This document shows positions 1 to 6,862 of a stretch of 13,758 nucleotides of DNA, piece by piece. Source of the stretch: Bacteroidota bacterium (lineage in GTDB: Bacteria > Bacteroidota > Bacteroidia > B-17B0 > Aurantibacillaceae). Position 1 is the stretch's first letter. Each line of letters starts with the position of its first letter. Both the position numbers and the translations under genes were made by a program. The notes beneath the pieces are model-generated. The model was given only the letters and a program-made list of their open reading frames with translations. It was not told where the DNA came from and did no database searches. The stretch covers positions 1 through 13,758 of the forward strand of contig JANYBY010000230.1 in NCBI GenBank assembly GCA_025360565.1. The letters run 5' to 3'.

Positions 1-22
1 GAACGGCTTCAGACACAAATAA

Positions 23-57
23 AAAAACCCGTCTCAATTTAATTAAGACGGGTTTTT
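23..57 (-). terminator. Strong intrinsic terminator after the paralogous T9SS gene pair
   Basis: A 12-bp perfect inverted repeat, AAAAACCCGTCT (23-34) and AGACGGGTTTTT (46-57), encloses an 11-nt AT-rich loop. Both flanks are runs of A or T, so the hairpin has a U-tract when read in either direction and could stop transcription from both sides. It lies 16 bp beyond the stop codon of the minus-strand secreted-protein gene at 74-1090, so it most simply ends that transcript. The gene to its left lies outside the window. Confidence 0.9.
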
Positions 58-73
58 ATTTTAAAAATAAAAA

Positions 74-1090
74 TTATTCAATCACTAATTTTCGTGTAGA
101 TGCTCTGTCTCCAATTGTTGTTTTAACACTGTAAATGCCGCTGTTCAGGCCATGCAGCGAAATATTTTGTTCAAGCACCGATGCGGTTCCCAAATTAATT
201 GTTCGGATCAATTGTCCGGTAACATTAACTATTTCAATAATGCCGTTCGCGTTATTTGGGTTATTTAATTTTACGTTGAACGCGTCCTTTGCAGGATTAG
301 GAAAAATTTGAAAGGTAGCGTCAAAATTTTTCTCGTTTAAGCCGGTAAGCACCGCGTTATTAATATTTATGCTACAGGTGTTAGCGGCTCCGCCCACCGA
401 TTCATACGATACTGTAATTAAAGGAAACTTTTGGCTTGTATGATAGTACATATAATCCGTTCCTTTAACCAATAATGTTTGAGAAACGGGTGCTGTAACA
501 TTTACAGTAACTGAATTTACAACTTTAACTTGTAAAATATTATACATTGGAAAACCGCCCGGTAAAACTAAACTGCCCGAACCACTCGCGTTAACAGTTA
601 TGCTGCCGTTTAATGTTCCGGTTGCGCCGCCCGTTACCGGTCCTCCATAAGTATCGGTATTTGTGTAACCGAATGCTATTGGCCAAACATAATAAATTGC
701 GGAGTTGGTATAATTGTATACAATTGCCCCCGAAGGATCATAAGAACCTAAAAGCTCAAATTGAGTAGAAGGAGTAGCAACAGATTTCCAATAATTGTAA
801 GCGCCGCTACCTTGATTTTCGGCAAGTGTAGCGCCTGTATAAACTGTAGCACTCGGCGCGCCGGTGGTAGATGTGAAAGCAGAACTTGGTGTTGTTGTGT
901 TTTGGGTGAAGGCGCCAAAATTCCAGTTTATACCTGCGCCGGTAGCTTTGGGCACCACGCCAACCGAATCGTAACCCTTTTTCATTTCGGTATTGCCAAT
1001 GATTGGTTCGTTTGCGGCCAGGGTTAATGTTTGTGCATGGGCTACATTAAAAATAATTAATGTAACGAATGGAATGTAAATTTTTTTCAT
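74..1090 (-). CDS. Secreted protein with T9SS type A sorting domain (paralogue 1)
   Basis: This 338-residue protein is predicted to be exported by Sec and then moved across the outer membrane by the type IX secretion system. Residues 1-20 form a signal peptide ending in AHAQ, followed by mature TLTLAANEPIIG. Residues 21 to about 250 are rich in Thr, Ser, Gly and Asn and look like a beta-sandwich or surface domain; I recognise no catalytic motif. The C-terminal domain runs from about 251 to 338. It contains FPNP (263-266), a hydrophobic EIVNVTGQLI strand, GLNSGIYSV, and the basic, hydrophobic end RKLVIE, all of which are T9SS type A hallmarks. The upstream gene on the same strand (1105-2118) encodes a recognisable paralogue and ends only 14 bp before this start, so the two are probably co-transcribed, ending at the hairpin at 23-57. 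The T9SS assignment is firm; the function of the N-terminal domain is unknown. Confidence 0.9.
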   Translation of the reverse strand: MKKIYIPFVTLIIFNVAHAQTLTLAANEPIIGNTEMKKGYDSVGVVPKATGAGINWNFGAFTQNTTTPSSAFTSTTGAPSATVYTGATLAENQGSGAYNYWKSVATPSTQFELLGSYDPSGAIVYNYTNSAIYYVWPIAFGYTNTDTYGGPVTGGATGTLNGSITVNASGSGSLVLPGGFPMYNILQVKVVNSVTVNVTAPVSQTLLVKGTDYMYYHTSQKFPLITVSYESVGGAANTCSININNAVLTGLNEKNFDATFQIFPNPAKDAFNVKLNNPNNANGIIEIVNVTGQLIRTINLGTASVLEQNISLHGLNSGIYSVKTTIGDRASTRKLVIE

Positions 1091-1104
1091 ATGTATATTT
1101 TAAA

Positions 1105-2118
1105 TTAATTTTTTATAAATTTATTTCGGGCAATACCTTTCTCGGTTTTAATTTCAATAAAATAAATTCCGGAATTTAGAAATGAAACACCGAGCTTATT
1201 TTCAAAATTATTTGTGTAAACAGTTTGTCCTAATTGATTATAAATTTTTACTTCCTTTGGTTTGTCTAAAGGATCGATCTCAATAATTAGATCAGTATTT
1301 ACCGGATTAGGATATAATTTAGCGTTAATCGTATTAAATTCGTTTTCCTTTAATCCAACTACAAAATGACTTTTATTTCCGGTTATCACAGCGCTAACCG
1401 TTGGGCTACCGAAAGCGGTAATGGTTGAATAGTTTATAGTTAGTATTGGAAATTTTTGGGACGCGTGATAAAAAGTATATACGGTTTGTTTTAGCGAGCC
1501 CGCGGGAATACCGCTAACTAAAAAGGAGGTGTATTGATAACTTTTTATGCGTAATACATCATTTAAAGTTACCCCTCCCGGTAAATTCAGAGTACCGGTG
1601 CCATCGGCGGTAACAGTGGCGTTTCCACTGGAAGTTCCGCTGGTGGGAGGAAACGAAAATGTTCCTGAAAACGAATCCGTAAAAGAATCTCCAATAGCAA
1701 ATGGATATTTTTTAAAAAGGGCGGTGTTTGAAAAATTCATATTTAAAGAGGAAGAAGAAATTCCCATAAATTCGGTTTGTGTAGAAGGCGAAGCGACCAC
1801 TTTATAAAATGAAGACAGTGTACCTTGCTGTTCAACTATTGTACAGCCGGCGTAATTTGAAGCGCTTGCCACAGCTGTAGTTGCAATATACGCAGAGGTT
1901 ACCGTGTTTGGCGTAACATAAAAATTAGTATAGCTCCAAACATGGTTGGCGCCGGTTGAACCAACGTTTAAACCTGCAACATATAAGGACGAATCCAATA
2001 CGTAATATTTACTGCTGTCACCAACAATAGGATCGTTAGCGCCTTTGGTTAATGTAAAGGTTTGAGATCTGTTTGTGTAAAATGCGAATAAAAATAAAAG
2101 AGGTAAAAGTTTTTTCAT
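1105..2118 (-). CDS. Secreted protein with T9SS type A sorting domain (paralogue 2)
   Basis: This 337-residue protein has the same plan as its downstream neighbour. A signal peptide covers residues 1-19 (ending in NRSQ), followed by mature TFTLTKGANDPIVG. A Ser/Thr/Gly-rich region runs to about 255, and a T9SS type A C-terminal domain covers 256-337 with YPNP (269-272), KIYNQLGQTVY and LNSGIYFIEI. Blocks shared in order with the neighbour are ANDPIVG/ANEPIIG, ASPSTQTEFMG/ATPSTQFELLG, GTGTLNLPGG/GSGSLVLPGG and YHASQKFPILTINY/YHTSQKFPLITVSY. This indicates an old tandem duplication followed by divergence. No enzyme signature is visible. It is probably the first gene of a two-gene transcript. 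A short inverted repeat overlaps its start codon region (2118-2140). The molecular role is unknown; adhesion or a gliding-surface component is possible but not shown. Confidence 0.9.
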   Translation of the reverse strand: MKKLLPLLFLFAFYTNRSQTFTLTKGANDPIVGDSSKYYVLDSSLYVAGLNVGSTGANHVWSYTNFYVTPNTVTSAYIATTAVASASNYAGCTIVEQQGTLSSFYKVVASPSTQTEFMGISSSSLNMNFSNTALFKKYPFAIGDSFTDSFSGTFSFPPTSGTSSGNATVTADGTGTLNLPGGVTLNDVLRIKSYQYTSFLVSGIPAGSLKQTVYTFYHASQKFPILTINYSTITAFGSPTVSAVITGNKSHFVVGLKENEFNTINAKLYPNPVNTDLIIEIDPLDKPKEVKIYNQLGQTVYTNNFENKLGVSFLNSGIYFIEIKTEKGIARNKFIKN

Positions 2119-2140
2119 TTAGTGGGATTTAGACACTAAA
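2118..2140 (-). promoter_or_regulatory. Small inverted repeat over the translation start of the first T9SS gene
   Basis: TTTAGTG (2118-2124) and CACTAAA (2134-2140) are exact 7-bp inverted repeats around a 9-nt loop. On the minus-strand transcript the 3' arm ends on the A of the start codon, so the hairpin would occupy the ribosome-loading region. The stem is AT-rich and weak. It could tune translation or be chance. Confidence 0.25.
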
Positions 2141-2208
2141 AATAACAAATTATTTAATAGCTTTTACAAAAATCGAGCGTATAAAAAAGGTAAAAATGCC
2201 CTTATACA

Positions 2209-3804
2209 TTAATTAATTTCTGTAATAATATTATGGTTTAGATCAAACGGCTTCAGGCTTTCCTTTAAAAAATCGAAGAACTCGGCACCCTTGTTTGAAT
2301 AGATACCGGAAAAATTATCCACTCTCTCTTGTGGAACGCCTCCAGGAAATAATTTTTGTTTAACCGATCTTATTTGATTGATCTCCGTTTCAGACCTTTG
2401 CTTTAATGCTTTATTCGCTTTTTGAACAATTATTTCCAAACTCTTTAAGGCTTTTTGTTCTTCCGCGTCAACCGCGTTTACCAACGTTTTATCAATGCCC
2501 GAAATTTTTTCTTTTGCCGAAGCGTAAATTTTTGAAAGGGCTTGCTCTTCGGTCTTCAGATCAAAAACAAGATCAGATTTAACTTGAAACTGATTTATTA
2601 ATTCTATTTCATCTTTAAAAAATTCATCAGCCGAAAAACCCAATTTTTCTATTTTAGATTTAACACCAATGTCAATTACAGTTACAAAACTTCTTGGTGT
2701 TAAAATAGGGAATTGAATTCCGTAATGCCTGAACATGTTTTTATATTCCAGCCAATAGGCCAGTTCGCCCGGCCCGCCTACGTAAGCAAGGTTAGGTAAA
2801 ATAAACTGCTGATACAAAGGTCTTAATACAACGTTGGGACTTATTTTTTCGGGACTGCCTTCAATTATTTTTTTTAATTCTTCTTGAGTGAATTTTTTTT
2901 CTGCACCAACTAATTTATAGCCGGCACCGTCTTTTTCTATTCGTGCACGCAAACCGTTTTCCATATAAAAACAATTTATTTCGCGGGGATTTACCTGTGC
3001 ATTGTATTTAAGTTCGGATAATTGCTTTATAGTTTCGGTTACTTTTTCAAAAGCGGTATTCTCAAAAATATCTTTTTTAAAAATGGGTGCAGCTAATTTT
3101 TTTAACGAGGCATCATGACCATCGGCAATAATTAAACCGTACTTACCAAAAAGTTCGTTCACCAAAAAACGTGTAGCGTCTTTTAAATTTTTATGCGAAA
3201 TATACTTTTCCAATAAATTGATCAGGTAATTTGCGTTGTGAGAATTGCCGATGATCTCTTTAAAAAGCGATAGTACATTATTAAAGCCTTCGGTCTTAAA
3301 ATCGCCAACAGCGCCTGTTTGAGCGCTTTCCCACTTTAGTGTTTTACCGTAAACAGTAAAATGATCAATCTCCGCAAAATCATGATCCTCACTTGCCATC
3401 CAGTAAACGGGCACAAACGCCACTTCGGGAAACTGCCGGTTTAATTCTTCGGCAAGGTTAATGGTAGAAAATAATTTATAAATAAAATACAAAGGTCCGG
3501 TAAATAAACAAAGCTGATGGCCTGTAGTTACGGTAAATGTATTTTTGTTCTTTAATTTTTGAATATTACTAACGGTTTGCGAAGTGGTGTTGCTTACTGA
3601 GCCGGATTGTTCAATTAAGGTTTTCGCCAGATCTTCGCGCGGAAGATCCAGATAAGGTTTTGTTTTTAAGATTTCTGAAAATCCGTTCTTATCCGGAAAA
3701 AAATCATAAAAAGATCTTAGACTTTCTTTTTTGCTGATATAATCAAAAACCAAAGCGTTTAAAGCCTTTGAATTTTTGAATGTAGTGTTTGAAAGTTGAA
3801 ACAT
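2209..3804 (-). CDS. bshC: Bacillithiol biosynthesis cysteine-adding enzyme BshC
   Basis: This 531-residue cytoplasmic protein is predicted to catalyse the last step of bacillithiol synthesis, adding cysteine to glucosaminyl-malate. Recognisable family blocks are TVTTGHQLCLFTGPLYFIYK (91-110), VYWMASEDHDFAEIDHF (133-149, with the characteristic EDHDF), INPREI-like VNPREI (271-276), and LRPLYQQFILPNLAYVGGPG (328-346) followed by ELAYWLEYKNMF. A basic/acidic helical stretch at about 415-485 fits the coiled-coil dimerisation segment of the family. The length matches full BshC proteins. It follows upp with 8 bp between them on the same strand, so the two are likely co-transcribed. The partners bshA and bshB are not in the window, so the pathway must be completed elsewhere. 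The family assignment is secure; activity is inferred from the family. Confidence 0.95.
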   Translation of the reverse strand: MFQLSNTTFKNSKALNALVFDYISKKESLRSFYDFFPDKNGFSEILKTKPYLDLPREDLAKTLIEQSGSVSNTTSQTVSNIQKLKNKNTFTVTTGHQLCLFTGPLYFIYKLFSTINLAEELNRQFPEVAFVPVYWMASEDHDFAEIDHFTVYGKTLKWESAQTGAVGDFKTEGFNNVLSLFKEIIGNSHNANYLINLLEKYISHKNLKDATRFLVNELFGKYGLIIADGHDASLKKLAAPIFKKDIFENTAFEKVTETIKQLSELKYNAQVNPREINCFYMENGLRARIEKDGAGYKLVGAEKKFTQEELKKIIEGSPEKISPNVVLRPLYQQFILPNLAYVGGPGELAYWLEYKNMFRHYGIQFPILTPRSFVTVIDIGVKSKIEKLGFSADEFFKDEIELINQFQVKSDLVFDLKTEEQALSKIYASAKEKISGIDKTLVNAVDAEEQKALKSLEIIVQKANKALKQRSETEINQIRSVKQKLFPGGVPQERVDNFSGIYSNKGAEFFDFLKESLKPFDLNHNIITEIN

Positions 3805-3812
3805 TTTACATA

Positions 3813-4463
3813 TTACAATTTGCTGCCAAATGCCAGATCGCCTGCGTCGCCCAAGCCCGGTACAATATACGATTGCGCGGTTAACTCCTCGTCAATTGCC
3901 CCGCACCAAATGGTGTAATTAGTGTTTGGCATTTTTGCTTTTACGTGATCTAATCCCTGCTGACTTGCAATTGCGGTAACAATATGTGTATGCGCGGGAA
4001 TACCTTTTGCTAGTAAAGCTTTATAAGTTAAAACCATGGATGAGCCGGTGGCTAACATGGGATCGCAAAGAATTAAAGTTTGACCGGTAAGATCAGGACA
4101 AGCCACATATTCCAAAGCAATTTCAAAGGTGTTATCCTTATGATGTCTGCGGTACGCACTCACAAAAGCGTTTTGAGCTTTGTCAAAATAATTTAAAATA
4201 CCTATGTGTAATGGAATGCCTGCACGCAAAATGGTGGCAATAACGGGTTGTTGGGCTAATACCATGCTCTCTGCTTCCCCAAGGGGAGTGGTGGTTTGGG
4301 CAGTTTTATAATTCAGTGTTTTGCTCACTTCGTATGCAAAAATTTCGCCCATGCGCTCAAGATTTTTTCTGAAACGCATGCTGTCCTTTTGAATTTCAAG
4401 ATCTCTGATCTCAGAAAGGAACTGATTAAAAACCGAATTTTGTGCTGATAAATTATGGATCAT
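3813..4463 (-). CDS. upp: Uracil phosphoribosyltransferase
   Basis: This 216-residue cytoplasmic enzyme of pyrimidine salvage converts uracil and PRPP to UMP and pyrophosphate. The PRPP-binding loop is seen as LCDPMLATGSSM (132-143). The ILRAG block is at 78-82, and the uracil-recognition C-terminus YIVPGLGDAGDLAFG is at 199-213. The N-terminus MIHNLSAQNS and the QKDSMRFRKNLER block resemble UPRTases of flavobacteria and their relatives, which supports the chosen ATG. The length is normal for the family. A perfect TAnnTTTG-type -7 box lies 25 bp upstream. The expected -33 position is instead occupied by a palindromic intergenic repeat. bshC follows at 8 bp, so upp is probably the lead gene of a two-gene unit. 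Confidence 0.96.
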   Translation of the reverse strand: MIHNLSAQNSVFNQFLSEIRDLEIQKDSMRFRKNLERMGEIFAYEVSKTLNYKTAQTTTPLGEAESMVLAQQPVIATILRAGIPLHIGILNYFDKAQNAFVSAYRRHHKDNTFEIALEYVACPDLTGQTLILCDPMLATGSSMVLTYKALLAKGIPAHTHIVTAIASQQGLDHVKAKMPNTNYTIWCGAIDEELTAQSYIVPGLGDAGDLAFGSKL

Positions 4464-4487
4464 TCTATTTACAATTTTATTTATTTA

Positions 4488-4495
4488 CAAATTTA
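4488..4495 (-). promoter_or_regulatory. Candidate -7 promoter box for upp-bshC
   Basis: The minus strand reads TAAATTTG here, a full match to the TAnnTTTG -7 element known from Bacteroidota housekeeping promoters. Transcription would start near 4481, leaving a leader of about 18 nt before the upp ATG. No TTG is found at the expected -33 distance (17-23 nt upstream), where the palindrome GATAGCTATC sits instead. The call therefore rests on the -7 box and its position alone. Confidence 0.45.
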
Positions 4496-4508
4496 ATTCT
4501 CTCGGTGA

Positions 4509-4552
4509 TCCCGATAGCTATCAGGATTTGTGGTCTCTGGGTCTCAGTGGTT
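4509..4552. repeat. Palindrome plus short tandem motif, likely a dispersed intergenic repeat
   Basis: Two elements lie side by side in the thiolase-upp gap. The first is an 18-bp imperfect palindrome, TCCCGATAGCTATCAGGA (4509-4526), with one mismatched pair around the perfect 10-bp core GATAGCTATC. The second is an 8-bp near-tandem, GGTCTCTG then GGTCTCAG (4532-4547), ending in TGGTT. From memory, both the GATAGCTATC palindrome and sequences resembling AACCACTGAGACACAGAG occur repeatedly between genes in Bacteroidota and other bacteria. That recollection cannot be tested here, and only one copy is present in the window. The hairpin lacks a U-tract, so it is a poor intrinsic terminator. Confidence 0.5.
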
Positions 4553-4561
4553 TTATTTACA

Positions 4562-5767
4562 TTAACACTTTTCAATTACTACCGCGTAACCTTGGCCCAC
4601 GCCAATGCACATGGTTACCAAAGCGTATTTTTTATTGTGAACCTGCAAGTCGATCGCTGCCGAATTTAATAACCTTGCTCCGCTCATGCCTAATGGATGC
4701 CCCAATGCAATTGCACCGCCATTAATATTTAGTCTTTCATCATTATCCGCTATGCCCCATACGCGCGTGCATGCCAATGATTGCGCGGCGAAGGCTTCGT
4801 TCAATTCAATTATACCAAGATCTTTAAAGCCAATACCTGCGCGCTGTAAGGCTTTGTTAGCGGCTTCCACAGGACCAATGCCCATAATGCGGGGTTCAAC
4901 ACCAACTACCGCGCTCGAAATTATTTTTGCAAGTGGTTTTAAATTGTATTTTTTTAGAGCGTTTTCGCCGGCTAATAAAATTGCGGCCGCACCGTCGTTT
5001 AAGCCGCTGGCATTGCCCGCTGTAACGGTACCGTCTTTTTTAAACGAAGGTTTTAAATTTGATAAACCTTCTAATGTTGTGTTTGCTTTGGCAAATTCAT
5101 CGGCCGAAAAAATAATAGGGTCTCCTTTTTTTTGTGGAATTTGTAAAGGCACAATTTCTTTTTCAAAACGTTTATTTTGTTTTGCATTATTTGCTTTTTG
5201 CTGGCTCCACAGCGCAAAATTATCCTGATCGGCTCTGTTGATATTATATTTTTCCGCTACGTTTTCGGCTGTTTCGCCCATAGCATCCACGCCAAATAAT
5301 TCTTTCATTTTCGAATTTATAAAACGCCACCCGAAACTGCTGTCAAATAATTGCTGGTCGCGCCCAAACGCTGCTGAAGCTTTGCTCATTACTAACGGGC
5401 CGCGGGTCATATTTTCAACACCTGCAGCTATCATCAGATCTTCATCGCCTACCTGAATGGCCCTGGCCGCATCAATAGTTGCGCTTAATCCGCTAGCGCA
5501 TAAACGGTTTACGGTTTGGCCGGGAACTGTAATTGGTAAACCGGCAAGCAGCGATGCCATGCGCGCAACGTTTCGGTTATCTTCTCCGGCCTGGTTTGCG
5601 CAACCCATAATTACATCTCCAACAAAATTAAAATCAACCGACGGATTTTTTTTCACCAATTCTTTTAAAACAAAAGCCGCCAGGTCATCTGTTCTAATAG
5701 TTGACAAAGTGCCGCCAAAATTTCCTATCGCTGTTCTAACACCATTAACAATATATGCGGGATTCAT
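4562..5767 (-). CDS. pcaF: Acetyl-CoA acyltransferase, 3-oxoadipyl-CoA thiolase type (PcaF/PaaJ-like)
   Basis: This 401-residue cytoplasmic thiolase has the full catalytic set: nucleophilic Cys90 in NRLCASGL, His357 in GGAIALGHPLGMSGARL, and Cys387 in CIGVGQG. The length and several diagnostic blocks fit the 3-oxoadipyl-CoA thiolase branch (PcaF of the beta-ketoadipate pathway, PaaJ of phenylacetate catabolism) better than generic acetoacetyl-CoA thiolases. These blocks are GCANQAGEDNRNVARM (55-70), SAFGRDQ, FGWRFIN, DAMGETAENVA and the end region YALVTMCIGVGQG. The predicted reaction is thiolytic cleavage of 3-oxoadipyl-CoA to succinyl-CoA and acetyl-CoA. Many Bacteroidota annotate this subfamily simply as beta-oxidation thiolase, so substrate range is uncertain. 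A PaaI-like thioesterase gene lies about 0.7 kb upstream on the same strand but beyond a terminator. The thiolase is therefore transcribed from its own promoter; no convincing promoter consensus is visible in the 193 bp upstream. Confidence 0.92.
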   Translation of the reverse strand: MNPAYIVNGVRTAIGNFGGTLSTIRTDDLAAFVLKELVKKNPSVDFNFVGDVIMGCANQAGEDNRNVARMASLLAGLPITVPGQTVNRLCASGLSATIDAARAIQVGDEDLMIAAGVENMTRGPLVMSKASAAFGRDQQLFDSSFGWRFINSKMKELFGVDAMGETAENVAEKYNINRADQDNFALWSQQKANNAKQNKRFEKEIVPLQIPQKKGDPIIFSADEFAKANTTLEGLSNLKPSFKKDGTVTAGNASGLNDGAAAILLAGENALKKYNLKPLAKIISSAVVGVEPRIMGIGPVEAANKALQRAGIGFKDLGIIELNEAFAAQSLACTRVWGIADNDERLNINGGAIALGHPLGMSGARLLNSAAIDLQVHNKKYALVTMCIGVGQGYAVVIEKC

Positions 5768-5917
5768 TTATTTAAAATTTAATATCGACCCTAAAGGTAA
5801 AAATATTATCCCATTGAACTTGGTTAAAGGATCATTATTAAGTATTTTTAAATCAGATGTTTAAAGCTATTTTACATATAGCACAGTTCTTTTATTCATT
5901 AAATCCCATTGTTTTCG

Positions 5918-5945
5918 AAAAAAAAAGCCGCCCGATAAGGCGGCT
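5918..5945 (-). terminator. Intrinsic terminator after the Gly/His-rich secreted protein gene
   Basis: A GC-rich 7-bp perfect stem, AGCCGCC (5926-5932) and GGCGGCT (5939-5945), has a 6-nt loop. On the minus strand it is followed by a run of nine T (5926 down to 5918). It lies 15 bp past the stop of the gene at 5961-6404. It should end the adenosyltransferase-thioesterase-secreted protein transcript and isolate the thiolase downstream. The rest of the gap at 5768-5960 shows no gene. Confidence 0.92.
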
Positions 5946-5960
5946 CAGTTTACTATTATT

Positions 5961-6404
5961 TTATTCCGGTTTATATTCCGTTTTATGAGTTTCGTTTGCC
6001 GTAGCAATGTCATCGTTATCATCATCGGCTTCTTTTAACTCGTATTGTTTTTCAGTTGCAAGATCCACATTCACCACAGTTGCAGGAGCTGCTACTTGTG
6101 TAACCCAAATTGTTCCATTCCAACACATATAGTGATTACGCCAGTTATCCCAGTAAAAATTATATTTCGGAAAATACACCCACCTGCGGTAGAAAGAGTG
6201 TTTTGCATGCCAACCCGGATGGAAAACTACAATTTTATTTGGGCGATAAACGCTGCGCCTGATCACTACTTTTCCGCCGTGCCTGTATCCGCCCCCGTGA
6301 TATCCGCCTCCTCGATGTCCGCCACCATGGCGGCCTTGCGAGTATCCTGTTATGCTTATAACAAAACTAAAAGTTAAGAAGCAAATAATTTTTATAGTTT
6401 TCAT
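5961..6404 (-). CDS. Small secreted Gly/His-rich protein with acidic tail, function unknown
   Basis: I do not recognise a named family. The frame opens further upstream (6515, inside the thioesterase gene), but the ATG at 6404 is preferred. From there the protein (147 residues) begins with a clean signal peptide, MKTIKIICFLTFSFVISITG then YSQ, cleaved near residue 23. The mature N-terminus is a short low-complexity stretch of GGG, GGGY and HGGGY units with interspersed His and Arg (about 24-44). A basic, aromatic segment follows (about 45-105) with many Trp and Tyr (RRWVYFPKYNFYWDNWRNHY, then MCWNGTIWV). The C-terminus is strongly acidic (EADDDNDD) and polar. The single Cys in MCWNG is conspicuous. 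The His/Gly stretch and acidic tail could bind metal, but this is only inference. It is last in its transcript and followed by a strong terminator. Confidence 0.8.
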   Translation of the reverse strand: MKTIKIICFLTFSFVISITGYSQGRHGGGHRGGGYHGGGYRHGGKVVIRRSVYRPNKIVVFHPGWHAKHSFYRRWVYFPKYNFYWDNWRNHYMCWNGTIWVTQVAAPATVVNVDLATEKQYELKEADDDNDDIATANETHKTEYKPE

Positions 6405-6447
6405 AATTATGGTGTTTTGTATTTTGATGATTACAAATGGGGAAAGT

Positions 6448-6861
6448 TTAATCCCATTCCTTGGAAGTTTTGTAAACAATGCCTTTAAACAGGGCAACAC
6501 ACTTGTTATTATCATTTTTTAACACAACGGTAACTTTGTAGTGGCCTAATTTTTCAGTTTCAGTTTCGCAAATGGCTTCGGCAATAATTTCGTCTCCTTC
6601 TTTTAAACTAATAATATGCGAAATAGATGTTTCAATACTCACACTTTTTCTTCCTTTTGAGTTGGAAGCGAAAGCCAGAGCGCTATCGGCAAGGCTAAAG
6701 GTTACACCGCCGTGGGCAATACCAAAGCCATTGAGCATGTTTTTTGTAATGATCAAACTTAATTTACTGTAAGATGTTTTTGTTTCTAAAGCAGATATGC
6801 CAAGCAATTGACTAAAGTGATCTTTAGCCATCATTTTATTTACAATTTCCTCCGGACTCAT
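6448..6861 (-). CDS. paaI: PaaI-family hotdog-fold acyl-CoA thioesterase
   Basis: This 137-residue protein is a single hotdog domain, the usual PaaI length of about 140. The signature segment is MLNGFGIAHGGVTFSLADSA (42-61). It contains the HGG turn (50-52) and the catalytic-type Asp59 in SLAD, and lies close to the MLNGH..CHGG.LFSLADTAFAYACNS block of E. coli PaaI. ALFKG near the C-terminus is also shared. PaaI hydrolyses ring-hydroxylated phenylacetyl-CoA esters and is thought to release CoA from dead-end intermediates of the phenylacetate pathway. Relatives act on other aryl- or acyl-CoAs, so the substrate is inferred. Its ATG is separated by one base from the stop of the upstream adenosyltransferase gene, indicating translational coupling. 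The Gly/His-rich secreted protein follows after 43 bp. Confidence 0.92.
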   Translation of the reverse strand: MSPEEIVNKMMAKDHFSQLLGISALETKTSYSKLSLIITKNMLNGFGIAHGGVTFSLADSALAFASNSKGRKSVSIETSISHIISLKEGDEIIAEAICETETEKLGHYKVTVVLKNDNNKCVALFKGIVYKTSKEWD

Positions 6862-6862
6862 T

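Noticed and set aside
2..12. An 11-base match, AACGGCTTCAG, shared with 2246-2256 inside bshC.
   Set aside because: Matches of this length are expected by chance among all pairs in a 13.7-kb window, and neither flank extends it.
2119..2208. A terminator after bshC formed by AAGG and CCTT near a T-run (minus strand).
   Set aside because: The stem is only about 4 bp and the flanks are generally AT-rich; it is not distinguishable from chance.
4686..5228. A 180-codon open frame on the plus strand opposite the thiolase gene.
   Set aside because: It is wholly antisense to a thiolase with all catalytic motifs intact, and its translation is low in family-like features. It is a shadow of the thiolase reading frame.
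6405..6515. A longer version of the Gly/His-rich protein starting at 6515.
   Set aside because: It would overlap the end of the thioesterase gene and place 37 residues before an otherwise perfect signal peptide. The ATG at 6404 is better.
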